The notes below the pieces were generated by a model. It saw only the letters and a list, made by a program, of their open reading frames with translations. It was not told the origin of the DNA and searched no databases. The translations under genes were made by a program, and so were the position numbers. A DNA stretch of 56,354 nt from Pseudomonas putida W15Oct28 (GTDB taxonomy: Bacteria; Pseudomonadota; Gammaproteobacteria; Pseudomonadales; Pseudomonadaceae), in contig NZ_JENB01000035.1 of the NCBI RefSeq assembly GCF_000708715.2, forward strand, positions 1 through 56,354. The letters are read 5' to 3'. Positions 33,249-41,670 of the stretch are shown here, piece by piece. Position 1 is the stretch's first letter. The number at the start of each line of letters is the position of its first letter.

Positions 33249-35636
33249 CTACCCGGTAATGCCCAGCAGCTCGTTCAGCACCCTGGCCAGTTCATCCGCT
33301 TGCGCCGGCTTCTGCACCACCACGCTCCCTGGCAACTCCAGCCCCTGCAACTCCGCATAGCCAGTCAGGAACACCACCGGCAGGCGCGGGTACCGTTCGC
33401 GTGCCGCCAGCGCCAGTTGCGCGCCGTTGAACTCGGGCATGGCGAAATCGGTAAGCAGCAGGTCGATCTCGTCGTCCAGCAAGGCCAATGCCTGTTCGCC
33501 GCTGTGCGCCTGACGCACCTGGTAGCCATACTGGCGCAACACATCGCCAAGCATGTCACGCACCAGATGGTCATCATCCACCAGCAACACCGTGCGGTTG
33601 CGGCCGCTGTCGCTGACCGGCTGGCCGAGCGTCGGGATCACTGGCTCGCTCACGATCTGGTCCTTTACGGCGGGCAAGTACACCGCCACCTGCGTACCGC
33701 GGCCTGGCGTGGTATCGATGCGCACACCGCCCCCGGACTGCTTGGCGAAGCCGAACACCTGGGCCAGGCCCAGGCCCGAGCCCTTGCCGATGTCCTTGGT
33801 GGTAAAGAACGGCTCGAACACCTTGGCCAGCACGTCTTCGCTCATGCCGCAGCCGGTATCGCGGATGCTCAGCATCACGTACTCGCCCGGGTCCGGGTCT
33901 TCCGGGCGTTGCGGGCGGGTGTCGATGCGGGTGTTGCGGGTGGTCAAGGTCAATTGGCCGCCGTCAGGCATGGCATCGCGGGCATTGATCGCCAGGTTGA
34001 GGATGATCATCTCGGTCTGGGTGGGGTCGGTCAGTGCCTGCCACAAGGCCTGGTCCAGGTCCAGGCGTACTGAGACGTTGCCACCCAGGGTACGGCGCAA
34101 CAGCTCTTCCAGGCCGGCCAGGGTTCGGTTGAGGTTCAGCGCTACGGGCTCCAGGCGCTGGCGGCGCGAGAAGGCCAGCAACTGCGAGGTCAGCTTGGCG
34201 CCACGCTCGCCCGCTTCGCGGATATGCGTGAGGCGCGTGCGGGCTTTGTCCAGGTTGGCCTTGGCCAGGTCGCGCTCAAGGAAGCTGGCGCCGGTGAGAA
34301 TCACCGTCAGCAGGTTGTTGAAGTCATGGGCCACGCCAGCGGTCAGCTGGCCGACTGCTTCGAGCCGCTGCATCTGCTGCAGCGCGGCCTCGATGCGCTC
34401 ACGTTCGTTGATCTGCTCGCGCAGGCGGGCATTGGCTTCTGCCAGGCCCAGGGCGGCTTCACGCTCGCTGGTGATGTCGCGTGCCACCACGTACAGCAGG
34501 GTGTCTTCCGGCACCACTACCCACGACAGCCAGCGCTGTTGGCCGCCGGCATGCAGGATGCGGCCTACGAAACGTGCGCTGGTACGGCCATGGGCGAGGG
34601 CGGCCAGTTCGGTCAGCAGCAGTTCCTGGTCGGCCTCGGGCAGCAGATGCAGCAACGACGATTGGCTCAGGCGCTCGCGGGAGAAGCCCAGGCTGGCTTC
34701 CCAGGCCGGGTTGAGTGCGACTGGGGTCAGGTCCTTGTTCAGCACGGCCAGCAGGTCTTGCGACAGCTCCCAGGCACGGTCGCGTTCGCGGGTGCGGCGT
34801 TCGACCCGTTCCCCCAGCATCTCGTTGAGCTGACGCAGTGCCTGGGTGGCCAGGCGCTGGGTGTGGATGTCCTGCAGCACGCCGGAAAAGCGCACGCACT
34901 GGCCATCGACGAACTTGCTCTGGCCGCTGCTGAGCAACCAGCGCGGCTCCAGGCCATTGGGTTGCGCGATGCGGAACTCCACGCGGTAATGGCCGCCGCT
35001 TTCCGGGCGCATGGCGTGCTCCACCGCCTCGCGTACCATTTGCAGGTCATCGGGGTAGATACCACCGAGAAACACCTCAAGGCTCATTTCGGTGCTGGTA
35101 GGCAGCCCGAACAACGTCTTGCAACGGTCATCCCACAGCAACAGGCCTTCTTGCGGGCGCAGGTCCCAGGTGCCCATGCCGGCGGCATCGATGGCAATCC
35201 GTGCCCGCGCCTCGACGTCGATCAGGGCCTCTTCGGCGCGGCGCCGGCGCTGGCGTTCCTGCACCTCTGTCAGGGCCCGGCGCACGGCCTTGGGCAGCAG
35301 CGGCAGGTTCTTCTTCAGCACATAGTCGGTGGCGCCCAGGCGGATCATTTCCACCGCGTGCTCTTCGCCGTAGATGCCGGACAGGAAGATGAACGGGGTG
35401 TCTGGTGCCAGGCGTTGGGCGATCGCCAGCACCTCGGTGCCAGACGACCCCGGCAGCACGCAGTCGCACAGGATCAGGTCGTAGCGGGCGTGGTGCAGGG
35501 CATGTTCGACACCCACATGGTCGAACACCAGCTGTGACTGCACGTGCAGCCCACTGCGCTCCAGGCGCATCAGGGTCAGCTCGGCGTCCATCGAGCTGTC
35601 TTCGACCATCAGTAGTTTCAACGGCGTTTGCTGCAT
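33249..35636 (-). CDS. Hybrid histidine kinase (REC-PAS-PAS-HisKA-HATPase-REC)
   Basis: A 795-residue soluble sensor kinase. Order: receiver 1 (acceptor Asp58 in LILCDCVLPG), two PAS-like domains (about 145-400), HisKA with His437 (GVAHDFNNLL), HATPase (LNLAINARDAMPDGG, DTGCGMSED, GKGSGLGLAQVFG) and receiver 2 (Asp730 in LLLTDFAMPEFNG). No membrane segments, so an intracellular sensor. It is the last of three minus-strand signalling genes, 13 bases after the Rcp1-like regulator and downstream of the phytochrome, and the N-terminal receiver could accept phosphate from it. Output unknown. Confidence 0.92.
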   Translation of the reverse strand: MQQTPLKLLMVEDSSMDAELTLMRLERSGLHVQSQLVFDHVGVEHALHHARYDLILCDCVLPGSSGTEVLAIAQRLAPDTPFIFLSGIYGEEHAVEMIRLGATDYVLKKNLPLLPKAVRRALTEVQERQRRRRAEEALIDVEARARIAIDAAGMGTWDLRPQEGLLLWDDRCKTLFGLPTSTEMSLEVFLGGIYPDDLQMVREAVEHAMRPESGGHYRVEFRIAQPNGLEPRWLLSSGQSKFVDGQCVRFSGVLQDIHTQRLATQALRQLNEMLGERVERRTRERDRAWELSQDLLAVLNKDLTPVALNPAWEASLGFSRERLSQSSLLHLLPEADQELLLTELAALAHGRTSARFVGRILHAGGQQRWLSWVVVPEDTLLYVVARDITSEREAALGLAEANARLREQINERERIEAALQQMQRLEAVGQLTAGVAHDFNNLLTVILTGASFLERDLAKANLDKARTRLTHIREAGERGAKLTSQLLAFSRRQRLEPVALNLNRTLAGLEELLRRTLGGNVSVRLDLDQALWQALTDPTQTEMIILNLAINARDAMPDGGQLTLTTRNTRIDTRPQRPEDPDPGEYVMLSIRDTGCGMSEDVLAKVFEPFFTTKDIGKGSGLGLAQVFGFAKQSGGGVRIDTTPGRGTQVAVYLPAVKDQIVSEPVIPTLGQPVSDSGRNRTVLLVDDDHLVRDMLGDVLRQYGYQVRQAHSGEQALALLDDEIDLLLTDFAMPEFNGAQLALAARERYPRLPVVFLTGYAELQGLELPGSVVVQKPAQADELARVLNELLGITG

Positions 35637-35649
35637 CGTTGCGGCGGCC

Positions 35650-36111
35650 TCAGTTGCTACCGCGACGATTCAGCCGCAGTGAGCCGGGTGGCGGTTCGTT
35701 AAGCACTGCCCAGAATACCCCGAGGTCAGAGATGGCGGCGACGAATTCCTTGAATTCCACCGGCTTGACCACGTAGGCGTTGACCCCAAGTTCATAGGCG
35801 CGCAACAGGTCGGGCTCCTCTCGCGAGGATGTCAGCATCACCGTGGGGATGCTGCGCAGCTCGGCGGTGGCGCGCACTACCTTGAGCACTTCCAGGCCGT
35901 CGACCTTGGGCAGTTTCAGGTCCAGCAACAGTACGGCTGGGTTGCCGTCGTCGCGTGCGGCATAGGCGTTGCGGCGCAGCAGGTAGTCCAGTGCGTCGGC
36001 GCCGTCGCGCAGCACGATGACTTCGTTGGCCAACTGGCTGCGCTCCAGGGCCAGCAGGGTCAGTTCCAGGTCCCGGGGGTTGTCTTCGACCAGCAGGATG
36101 GGTTTGAGCAT
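35650..36111 (-). CDS. Stand-alone response regulator, Rcp1-like
   Basis: A 153-residue single receiver domain with acidic pocket LLVEDNPRDLEL, phosphoacceptor Asp64 (LLLDLKLPKVDG), TSSREEPDLLRAYELGVNAY and Lys in VKPVEF. No output domain. It belongs to the Rcp1 group found next to phytochromes and lies 15 bases after the bacteriophytochrome kinase, so it is the likely direct phosphate acceptor. Confidence 0.92.
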   Translation of the reverse strand: MLKPILLVEDNPRDLELTLLALERSQLANEVIVLRDGADALDYLLRRNAYAARDDGNPAVLLLDLKLPKVDGLEVLKVVRATAELRSIPTVMLTSSREEPDLLRAYELGVNAYVVKPVEFKEFVAAISDLGVFWAVLNEPPPGSLRLNRRGSN

Positions 36112-36126
36112 GATGGTAGCGGTGCC

Positions 36127-38373
36127 TCAGGTAGCTGTGTTTCGGGGGAGGGTGAAGTGGAAGCTGGCGCCCTGGTCGATCTGGCCCTCGGCCCAGACCC
36201 GGCCGTCATGGCGCTCGATGATGCGGCGCACACTGGCCAGGCCAATCCCTGTGCCCTCGAAATCTTCCATGCGGTGCAGGCGCTGGAATACGCCGAACAG
36301 CTTGTTGGCATAGGCCATGTCGAAGCCCACGCCATTGTCGCGGATGCAGATCTCGGTTTCGTCTGGATGCTGCACGGCACTGATGCCGATATGTGCAGGT
36401 GTACGGCCGCGTGTGTACTTGATGGCATTGGCGATCAGGTTGTGCAACGCCATGTTGATGAACGCCGGGTCGCCGATCACCTTGGGCAGCGGGGCGACGT
36501 CCCAAACGATTGCGCGGCCTTCGTAATCGGGGGCAAGCTCGCTGCGAATGGCATCGACCAGCGCGTTGAGGTCGACGTCGGACAGGCGCAAGGCCGAACG
36601 GCCCATCTGCGAAAAGTTGAGCAGGTTGTCGACCAGGCTACCGGCGAAGTGCGCCGCTTCCCCGATATGCTGCAAGTAGCGCTTGCCGCGCTCACTCAGG
36701 CCCTGGCCCTCCATTTCGCCAAGCAGTTCGGTATAGCCGGCAATGTGCCGCAGGGGGGCGCGCAGGTCGTGGGAAACACTGTAGGAAAACGCTTCGAGTT
36801 CCTTGTTCGAACGGCGCAAATCGCCAGCCAGCTGTGCCAGTTCCTCGGCTTTGCGCAGGACAATGCCAAGCACGGCGGTGCGCAGTTCCAGCACGCCCTC
36901 GATCACTAGCGGGTCCCAAGGCTGGCTATAGCCGCGCAGTTCTTCCTGCCAGCGTTCGAAACTGTGCCGCGGGTCCAGGTTGCCCTGTGGCCCCACCTGT
37001 TTGGTCGGCTGGCCAGCCCAGTTCACCGTGCGCACCTGCTCGGGCTTGAACCACAGCAGGTAGTGCGAGTGGATCTGCGAGATGGCCACCGCCAGCACAC
37101 CACCGGCATGGGTGGCCAGCTCGGGCAGGTCAGTGATGTCGCGGCGCACGTTGTCACTGTGGAATACATTGTCTTCGCCGCGCTGGCCAAGCCAGTGCAC
37201 CAGCGCGGTCACCTGGGCTTCAGGCGGGGTCTGGCCGATCAGGTCACAGCGTTCGGCCGAGATCACTGCGGCGCCCTGGGCGCCGGCAAAGGCCAGCAAC
37301 ACCTGGGGCAGTTCGCGCAGGCCGTCACTGACGCTGTCGTGGTCGGCCATGGACGAGATCATGCGCACGATGTGTTGGCGCAGCGCCAGCAACTTGCGCG
37401 TGCTGGCATGGGACTCGCGGGACTCGATCTGCAACGACAGCACACTGGCCAGCAACTCGCAGGTCGTGCGGGTCCGCAGGTCCACCGCGCGCGGCTGGTG
37501 GTGGTGGCAGGACACCAGCCCCCATAGCTCGCCGTCGACCACGATAGACAGCGACATCGAGGCCAGCGTGCCCATGTTGCGCATGTATTGCAGGTGCACC
37601 GGTGAGACGCTGCGCAGCGCGGCGAAGCTCATGTCCAGTGCCTTGCCTGTGCGCGGGTTGGTGGCCGGTAGCAGGGGCGAGGGCTGATAGTTGGCATCCT
37701 CGATCACGCGAATGCGGTTGACCCGGTACAGCTCGCGCGCCTGACGCGGGATGTCCGCCGCCGGGAAGCACAGGCCCAGGTAACCCGGGTAGCCTGGGTC
37801 GGCCGCCTCGGCCAGTACCTGGCCGTTGCCGTCGGCATCGAAACGGTACGCCTTGACCCGGCCAAAGCCGGTAATGCGCTTGAGCTGCACCACCATTTGC
37901 TGCAGCAGGTCTTCGAGGCTGCTGGCCAATTGCAGGCTGCCGACAAAGCTGCGCACCAGCGGGTAATAGTCCCCTTGCCCGGCCAGATCCGGCGGCAGAC
38001 GAGGGGGTTCGAATTCGGCAATCAGTACGTCGTCGTGGCCGTGCACCAGCAAGTGCAGCGGGGTGCTGTACGGCGCACCTTGGCGCAAGCGCACATCACC
38101 GATGTGGAAGGGGAATACTTCATCTTCAGGCAGCCGGGCGAGCTGCGCGTGCAGGTCAAAGCCATCGCTGACCAGGTTGGCGAAGGGGCAACCGATCAGT
38201 TCACGGGCCGGCAAGCCCAACCAGTGCTCGACGTTTTCACTGGCCTGCAGTACGCACAGGTCGGTGGCATCCAGCACCAGCAGAAAGCCGTGGGGCTGGA
38301 TGCTGCTCGGCACGTGGATCGGTTCCCGGGCACAGCGCTCCATGGCTTCTGCCAGCGTGTTGTCTGCAGTCAT
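36127..38373 (-). CDS. bphP: Bacteriophytochrome histidine kinase
   Basis: A 748-residue red/far-red photoreceptor kinase of the PAS-GAF-PHY-HisKA-HATPase type. The N-terminus has the biliverdin-attachment Cys14 in ERCAREPIHVPSSIQPHG. The GAF domain has PAADIPRQARELY (the PxSDIP motif with Ala for Ser), MRNMGTLASMSLSI and LWGLVSCHHHQPR with the chromophore His; the PHY region and the SYSVSHDLRAPLRHIAGYTE H-box (His535) and HATPase (DNGVGFDMAY, GTGIGLASV) follow. I start at ATG 38373 after ACAGGAG; the ATG at 38394 lacks a site. No bphO heme oxygenase is adjacent. It is divergent from the pilus operon. Confidence 0.93.
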   Translation of the reverse strand: MTADNTLAEAMERCAREPIHVPSSIQPHGFLLVLDATDLCVLQASENVEHWLGLPARELIGCPFANLVSDGFDLHAQLARLPEDEVFPFHIGDVRLRQGAPYSTPLHLLVHGHDDVLIAEFEPPRLPPDLAGQGDYYPLVRSFVGSLQLASSLEDLLQQMVVQLKRITGFGRVKAYRFDADGNGQVLAEAADPGYPGYLGLCFPAADIPRQARELYRVNRIRVIEDANYQPSPLLPATNPRTGKALDMSFAALRSVSPVHLQYMRNMGTLASMSLSIVVDGELWGLVSCHHHQPRAVDLRTRTTCELLASVLSLQIESRESHASTRKLLALRQHIVRMISSMADHDSVSDGLRELPQVLLAFAGAQGAAVISAERCDLIGQTPPEAQVTALVHWLGQRGEDNVFHSDNVRRDITDLPELATHAGGVLAVAISQIHSHYLLWFKPEQVRTVNWAGQPTKQVGPQGNLDPRHSFERWQEELRGYSQPWDPLVIEGVLELRTAVLGIVLRKAEELAQLAGDLRRSNKELEAFSYSVSHDLRAPLRHIAGYTELLGEMEGQGLSERGKRYLQHIGEAAHFAGSLVDNLLNFSQMGRSALRLSDVDLNALVDAIRSELAPDYEGRAIVWDVAPLPKVIGDPAFINMALHNLIANAIKYTRGRTPAHIGISAVQHPDETEICIRDNGVGFDMAYANKLFGVFQRLHRMEDFEGTGIGLASVRRIIERHDGRVWAEGQIDQGASFHFTLPRNTAT

Positions 38374-38641
38374 CAATGAAAACGCTCCTGTCATGTCCTT
38401 CCATGTACGGCAGAGGTGCCTGGCACAGGATGTGTTTGGCTCACCCTATCAGAAACCAGGCACATTTACCGGCTCTCGGCCATTGGAGGCACGGGGATGC
38501 CCTGGGGTTCTGTGCCGTTCCGGCTTTTTTTAATGGGGCGCTATCGCTTTATCGCTAATACAAAAAAACGGCCTGATGCCAACCCCGTTGCGCAGCCTCG
38601 CTGCTACGCTCTGTTCAGGACGTTTCGACAAGGATAATAAG

Positions 38642-39169
38642 GTGACGGAGCGCTTGGTGGCCGCGTTGTTTGGCCTGTTGTTCAGCGGCAGTACCGTGGC
38701 AGCGGATTTTCTCGTGGAAGTGCGGGTGCTGGTGCAGCGTGGCTGCATGCTGGTCAACCAGACACGCGACGCGGGAGCCCAGGCCTTGGGACAGGTTGAC
38801 CTGGGCACGACGGCACGCCTGGACGGCCCTGGCGCGCCGCTCAGCGGCGTACTGCTTAGCCCGCGCCCACCGCGCCTTGAGTGCAACCCGGACACCCCCT
38901 ATCAAGTGCGCGTCGATGGCGGCCAGCATGGCGGCGTAGGCGAGTTGCGCTACCTGGCCAGCGACGACCGCACGGCTCGGCCCATCCCTTATCGCTTGTA
39001 CCGCGACGCTGCCTGGCGTGAGCCTCTGGCCGTTGGGGTAGCCCAGTCGGCGAGGGTGCCGAGCAGCGGTTCGGTCGAGCTGCCGTTGTTCGCACGCATC
39101 GACAAACTGGCCTGGGTACCGAATGCAGGGGTTTACGCCGACCTGCTCAAAGTCACGGTCACCTGGTAG
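38642..39169 (+). CDS. Archaic pilus minor subunit, spore coat U domain (1)
   Basis: A 175-residue secreted SCPU protein with a signal peptide (LVAALFGLLFSGSTVAA) and GTG start at 38642 preceded by AAGGA. The Cys pair (GCMLV, LECN) and PIPYRLYRDAAWREP with a final TVTW donor-strand-type end are typical of Csu/archaic pilins. First gene of the operon, divergent from the phytochrome. Which Csu subunit (A, B or A/B) it matches cannot be decided. Confidence 0.87.
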   Translation: MTERLVAALFGLLFSGSTVAADFLVEVRVLVQRGCMLVNQTRDAGAQALGQVDLGTTARLDGPGAPLSGVLLSPRPPRLECNPDTPYQVRVDGGQHGGVGELRYLASDDRTARPIPYRLYRDAAWREPLAVGVAQSARVPSSGSVELPLFARIDKLAWVPNAGVYADLLKVTVTW

Positions 39170-39198
39170 GGACGCACCATGCACAAGGACGCCACGCC

Positions 39199-39735
39199 AT
39201 GAACCGCACTTCGATCCTGTTGCTTACCCTTGGCCCGCTACTGGTTCCCGGTGGTGCGGCGCATGGCAGCACCACCGGTTTCATCCAGGCGCGGTTGGTG
39301 ATCAGTGCAGCCTGCCAGATCAGCAGCAACGACACGCAACCGGCTGTGCTGGGCAACCCGGGGGTACTGGACTTTGGCGAGCGCGGCCCGAACTGGGACC
39401 AGCCGCTGCGCAGCCGGGTTGACGAAGCCGGCGGCGAGGGCACCCTGCAGATCAGCTGCACGCCAGAAGTTCGCGCCTTCAACGTGCGGATCAATGGCGG
39501 CCTGAATGGTGACGACGGCGTGCGCCGGCTGAGCAACGGCCGAGAACTGATCCCTTATCAACTGGCGGTCGACCCGGGCGGCAACAGCCGCTACGTCATC
39601 GGCCAGGCGCGTGCCTTCACCATCAACAGCAGCCAGCAAGTACCGATCCCCATTTACGGTGTGGTGGTGGCGCAACCGCGCGCACTGCCGGCCGGGCTTT
39701 ACCGCGACACCCTTAGAGTGACCCTGGACTGGTAA
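39199..39735 (+). CDS. Archaic pilus subunit, spore coat U domain (2)
   Basis: A 178-residue SCPU protein with signal peptide MNRTSILLLTLGPLLVPGGA. Conserved parts are SAACQISSND, VLDFGERG, LQISCTPEV and ELIPYQLAVD, ending DTLRVTLDW. The two Cys form the expected disulfide. It lies 29 bases after the first subunit and is probably co-transcribed. Confidence 0.88.
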   Translation: MNRTSILLLTLGPLLVPGGAAHGSTTGFIQARLVISAACQISSNDTQPAVLGNPGVLDFGERGPNWDQPLRSRVDEAGGEGTLQISCTPEVRAFNVRINGGLNGDDGVRRLSNGRELIPYQLAVDPGGNSRYVIGQARAFTINSSQQVPIPIYGVVVAQPRALPAGLYRDTLRVTLDW

Positions 39736-39753
39736 CCACGCAAGGAGACTCCG

Positions 39754-40287
39754 ATGCGACCGAACCTTTCATGCTGCATGCTCGCAGGCCTGGGCCTGGC
39801 CTTGGCTTCCCAGGCCCAGGCCGCCACGGTGACCGGCAGCATCAACTCGACCCTGACGCTGATTTCGGCGTGCCAGGTAAATGGTAGCTCGGGCACCTCG
39901 GGGCTCAACTTCGGTGCCTTGAACTTCGGTACCCAGGATGCCTTGTTCGTCACCGCCAATGCCCAGGTGCTGGGCGGCGGGAATGGTGCCATGAGCATCC
40001 TGTGCTCGGCGGGTACGGTGCCTGTGATCAAAGTGCGTGCAGGCCTGCATGACGGCCAGTCGAGCGGTGGCACGCGTGCGCTCGCCGACGGTTCCGGCAA
40101 CTTTGTGCCGTATGACCTCTATACAGACACCGGGCGTACGACGTTGCTGGCCGTCGACGGCACCATCACCCTGCCGACCAGTACTGGCGTGGCCCAGACC
40201 GTCAACCTTTACGGCAAGGCCGTGGGCAAGGCGGGCCTGCCCGCAGGGGTCTACAGCGACACGATTTCGGTCGAACTGTCGTTCTGA
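39754..40287 (+). CDS. Archaic pilus subunit, spore coat U domain (3)
   Basis: A 177-residue SCPU pilin with signal peptide ending QAQA-ATVTG. It has SACQVNGSSGTSGLNFGALN and LNFGTQDALF, SILCSAGT, and DGTITLPTST; the residue bias to Ser, Thr, Gly and Ala makes it the best candidate for the major rod subunit (CsuA/B role). That is an inference from composition. AAGGAG precedes the ATG. Confidence 0.87.
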   Translation: MRPNLSCCMLAGLGLALASQAQAATVTGSINSTLTLISACQVNGSSGTSGLNFGALNFGTQDALFVTANAQVLGGGNGAMSILCSAGTVPVIKVRAGLHDGQSSGGTRALADGSGNFVPYDLYTDTGRTTLLAVDGTITLPTSTGVAQTVNLYGKAVGKAGLPAGVYSDTISVELSF

Positions 40288-40290
40288 TCC

Positions 40291-40794
40291 ATGCGCGGCT
40301 GGCTGGCAGGTGGCCTGACCGGAGTCGGCATGCTGTTGGCCGCCCCGTTGGGGGCGGTGACCACCAGCACCTTCACGGTAACGGCGCAGATTGTCGCCGG
40401 GTGCCTGGTGGGGGGTGGTGTCACCAGTTACGGCACGCTCGATTATGGCTCGCAGTCGGCACTGTCCAAAGCGTTGCTCAGCACCTCGCTGGGGGGCACG
40501 ACAGTGACTTTCCAGTGCACGCCGGGCGTGGCCATGAGCATGAGCGTGGACGGCGGGCAGAACAGTACCAGTGGCACACGCAACCTGAAACGCACCAGCG
40601 GCACGCAAGTGCTGGCCTACCAGTTGTACCGGGACGCGGCCTACAGCCAGGCCCTGGGAATCGGCCAGAGCGTGGCCGTGAGCTATTCCGACCCGACGGC
40701 GATCAAGCTGCCGGTGTACGGGCGGGTCCAGCTGACCGGCGTGCTGCCGGCAGGGACCTACACCGATGTAGTGCAAGTGACGGTGACCTGGTAA
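40291..40794 (+). CDS. Archaic pilus subunit, spore coat U domain (4)
   Basis: A 167-residue SCPU protein, three bases after the previous stop. Signal peptide GVGMLLAAPLGA, then VTAQIVAGCLVGGGV, LDYGSQSAL, FQCTPGVAMSMSVDGGQ and a final VVQVTVTW. Same fold as its three predecessors, so the operon has four single-domain subunits before the chaperone. Confidence 0.86.
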   Translation: MRGWLAGGLTGVGMLLAAPLGAVTTSTFTVTAQIVAGCLVGGGVTSYGTLDYGSQSALSKALLSTSLGGTTVTFQCTPGVAMSMSVDGGQNSTSGTRNLKRTSGTQVLAYQLYRDAAYSQALGIGQSVAVSYSDPTAIKLPVYGRVQLTGVLPAGTYTDVVQVTVTW

Positions 40795-40833
40795 ACGCCA
40801 GCGCACCAACGACAAGTGTCTAAGGAGAGCTGC

Positions 40834-41610
40834 ATGCGGGCAGGCGCGAAGTGGGCGCGTGGATTGATCGGATTGTTGTGGCTGGCAAGCCTGCCGGCCG
40901 GGGCGGCCACCTCGGTGCTGATCTGGCCGATCGACCCGGTGCTGGAGGCCGACCAGAAGGCCGGTGCACTGTGGCTGGAAAACCGTGGCACTGAGCCGGC
41001 CAATTTGCAGGTACGGGTATTCGCCTGGCGCCAGGGTGATTACCAGGAACAGTTCCAGGCGCAGCGCGAGATCATCGGCAGCCCGCCGGTCGCCAACATT
41101 GCCCCCGGGCAGAAGCAACTGATCCGCCTGACCCGTACCGGCCCTTCACCTGCCGGCCAGGAGCAGGCCTACCGCATCATCATCGACGAGATCCCGCCCG
41201 CCATCCCGGTCGACAAGGCCGAGCCCGGCGCGACTGCGGCCATCCGTTTGCAGATGCGTTATTCGGTGCCGCTGTTCGTCTATGGCGAGGGGCTGTGGGG
41301 CAAGGCCGACCCTGAAGGCAAACGCAATGCCGAAGGCGTGGGCAAGCCGCAGCTCAGCTGGCAGCCGGTGACGGTGCAGGGCAAACCTTACGTTGAACTG
41401 CGTAACACCGGCCCGGTGCATGCGCGGCTGACCGATGTGGTGGTGCAGCAAGGCAGCCAGAGCAAGCCACTGGCCGAAGGCCTGCTGGGCTATGTGCTGC
41501 CGGGCGCCAGCATGCGCTGGCCTGCCCCCGTGGCGTCCACCAGCGGCAGCGTGCTGAAGGGCAGGGTCAACGGCCAGAGCGCGGCGGACGCCATCCGCCA
41601 AGGCCAATGA
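40834..41610 (+). CDS. Periplasmic pilus chaperone (PapD/CsuC-like)
   Basis: A 258-residue PapD-type chaperone with a signal peptide (LIGLLWLASLPAGA). The first Ig domain shows SVLIWPIDPVLEADQKAGALWLENRG in pieces, and IAPGQKQLIRLTRTGP holds the motif that caps subunits; the C-terminal domain follows. Archaic chaperones form the sigma-fimbrial group. AAGGAG lies six bases before the ATG at 40834. It escorts the SCPU subunits to the usher encoded next. Confidence 0.93.
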   Translation: MRAGAKWARGLIGLLWLASLPAGAATSVLIWPIDPVLEADQKAGALWLENRGTEPANLQVRVFAWRQGDYQEQFQAQREIIGSPPVANIAPGQKQLIRLTRTGPSPAGQEQAYRIIIDEIPPAIPVDKAEPGATAAIRLQMRYSVPLFVYGEGLWGKADPEGKRNAEGVGKPQLSWQPVTVQGKPYVELRNTGPVHARLTDVVVQQGSQSKPLAEGLLGYVLPGASMRWPAPVASTSGSVLKGRVNGQSAADAIRQGQ

Positions 41611-41670
41611 GCCAACGAATGAATGCAGTGCAGGGGCCAGGGAGGACCCGGCAATGGTTGGAAACCGTGT

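Noticed and set aside
38374..38641. Sigma-54 promoter for the pilus operon
   Set aside because: A TGGCAC occurs near 38427, but the GC element 10 bases after the GG is not present (GT instead).
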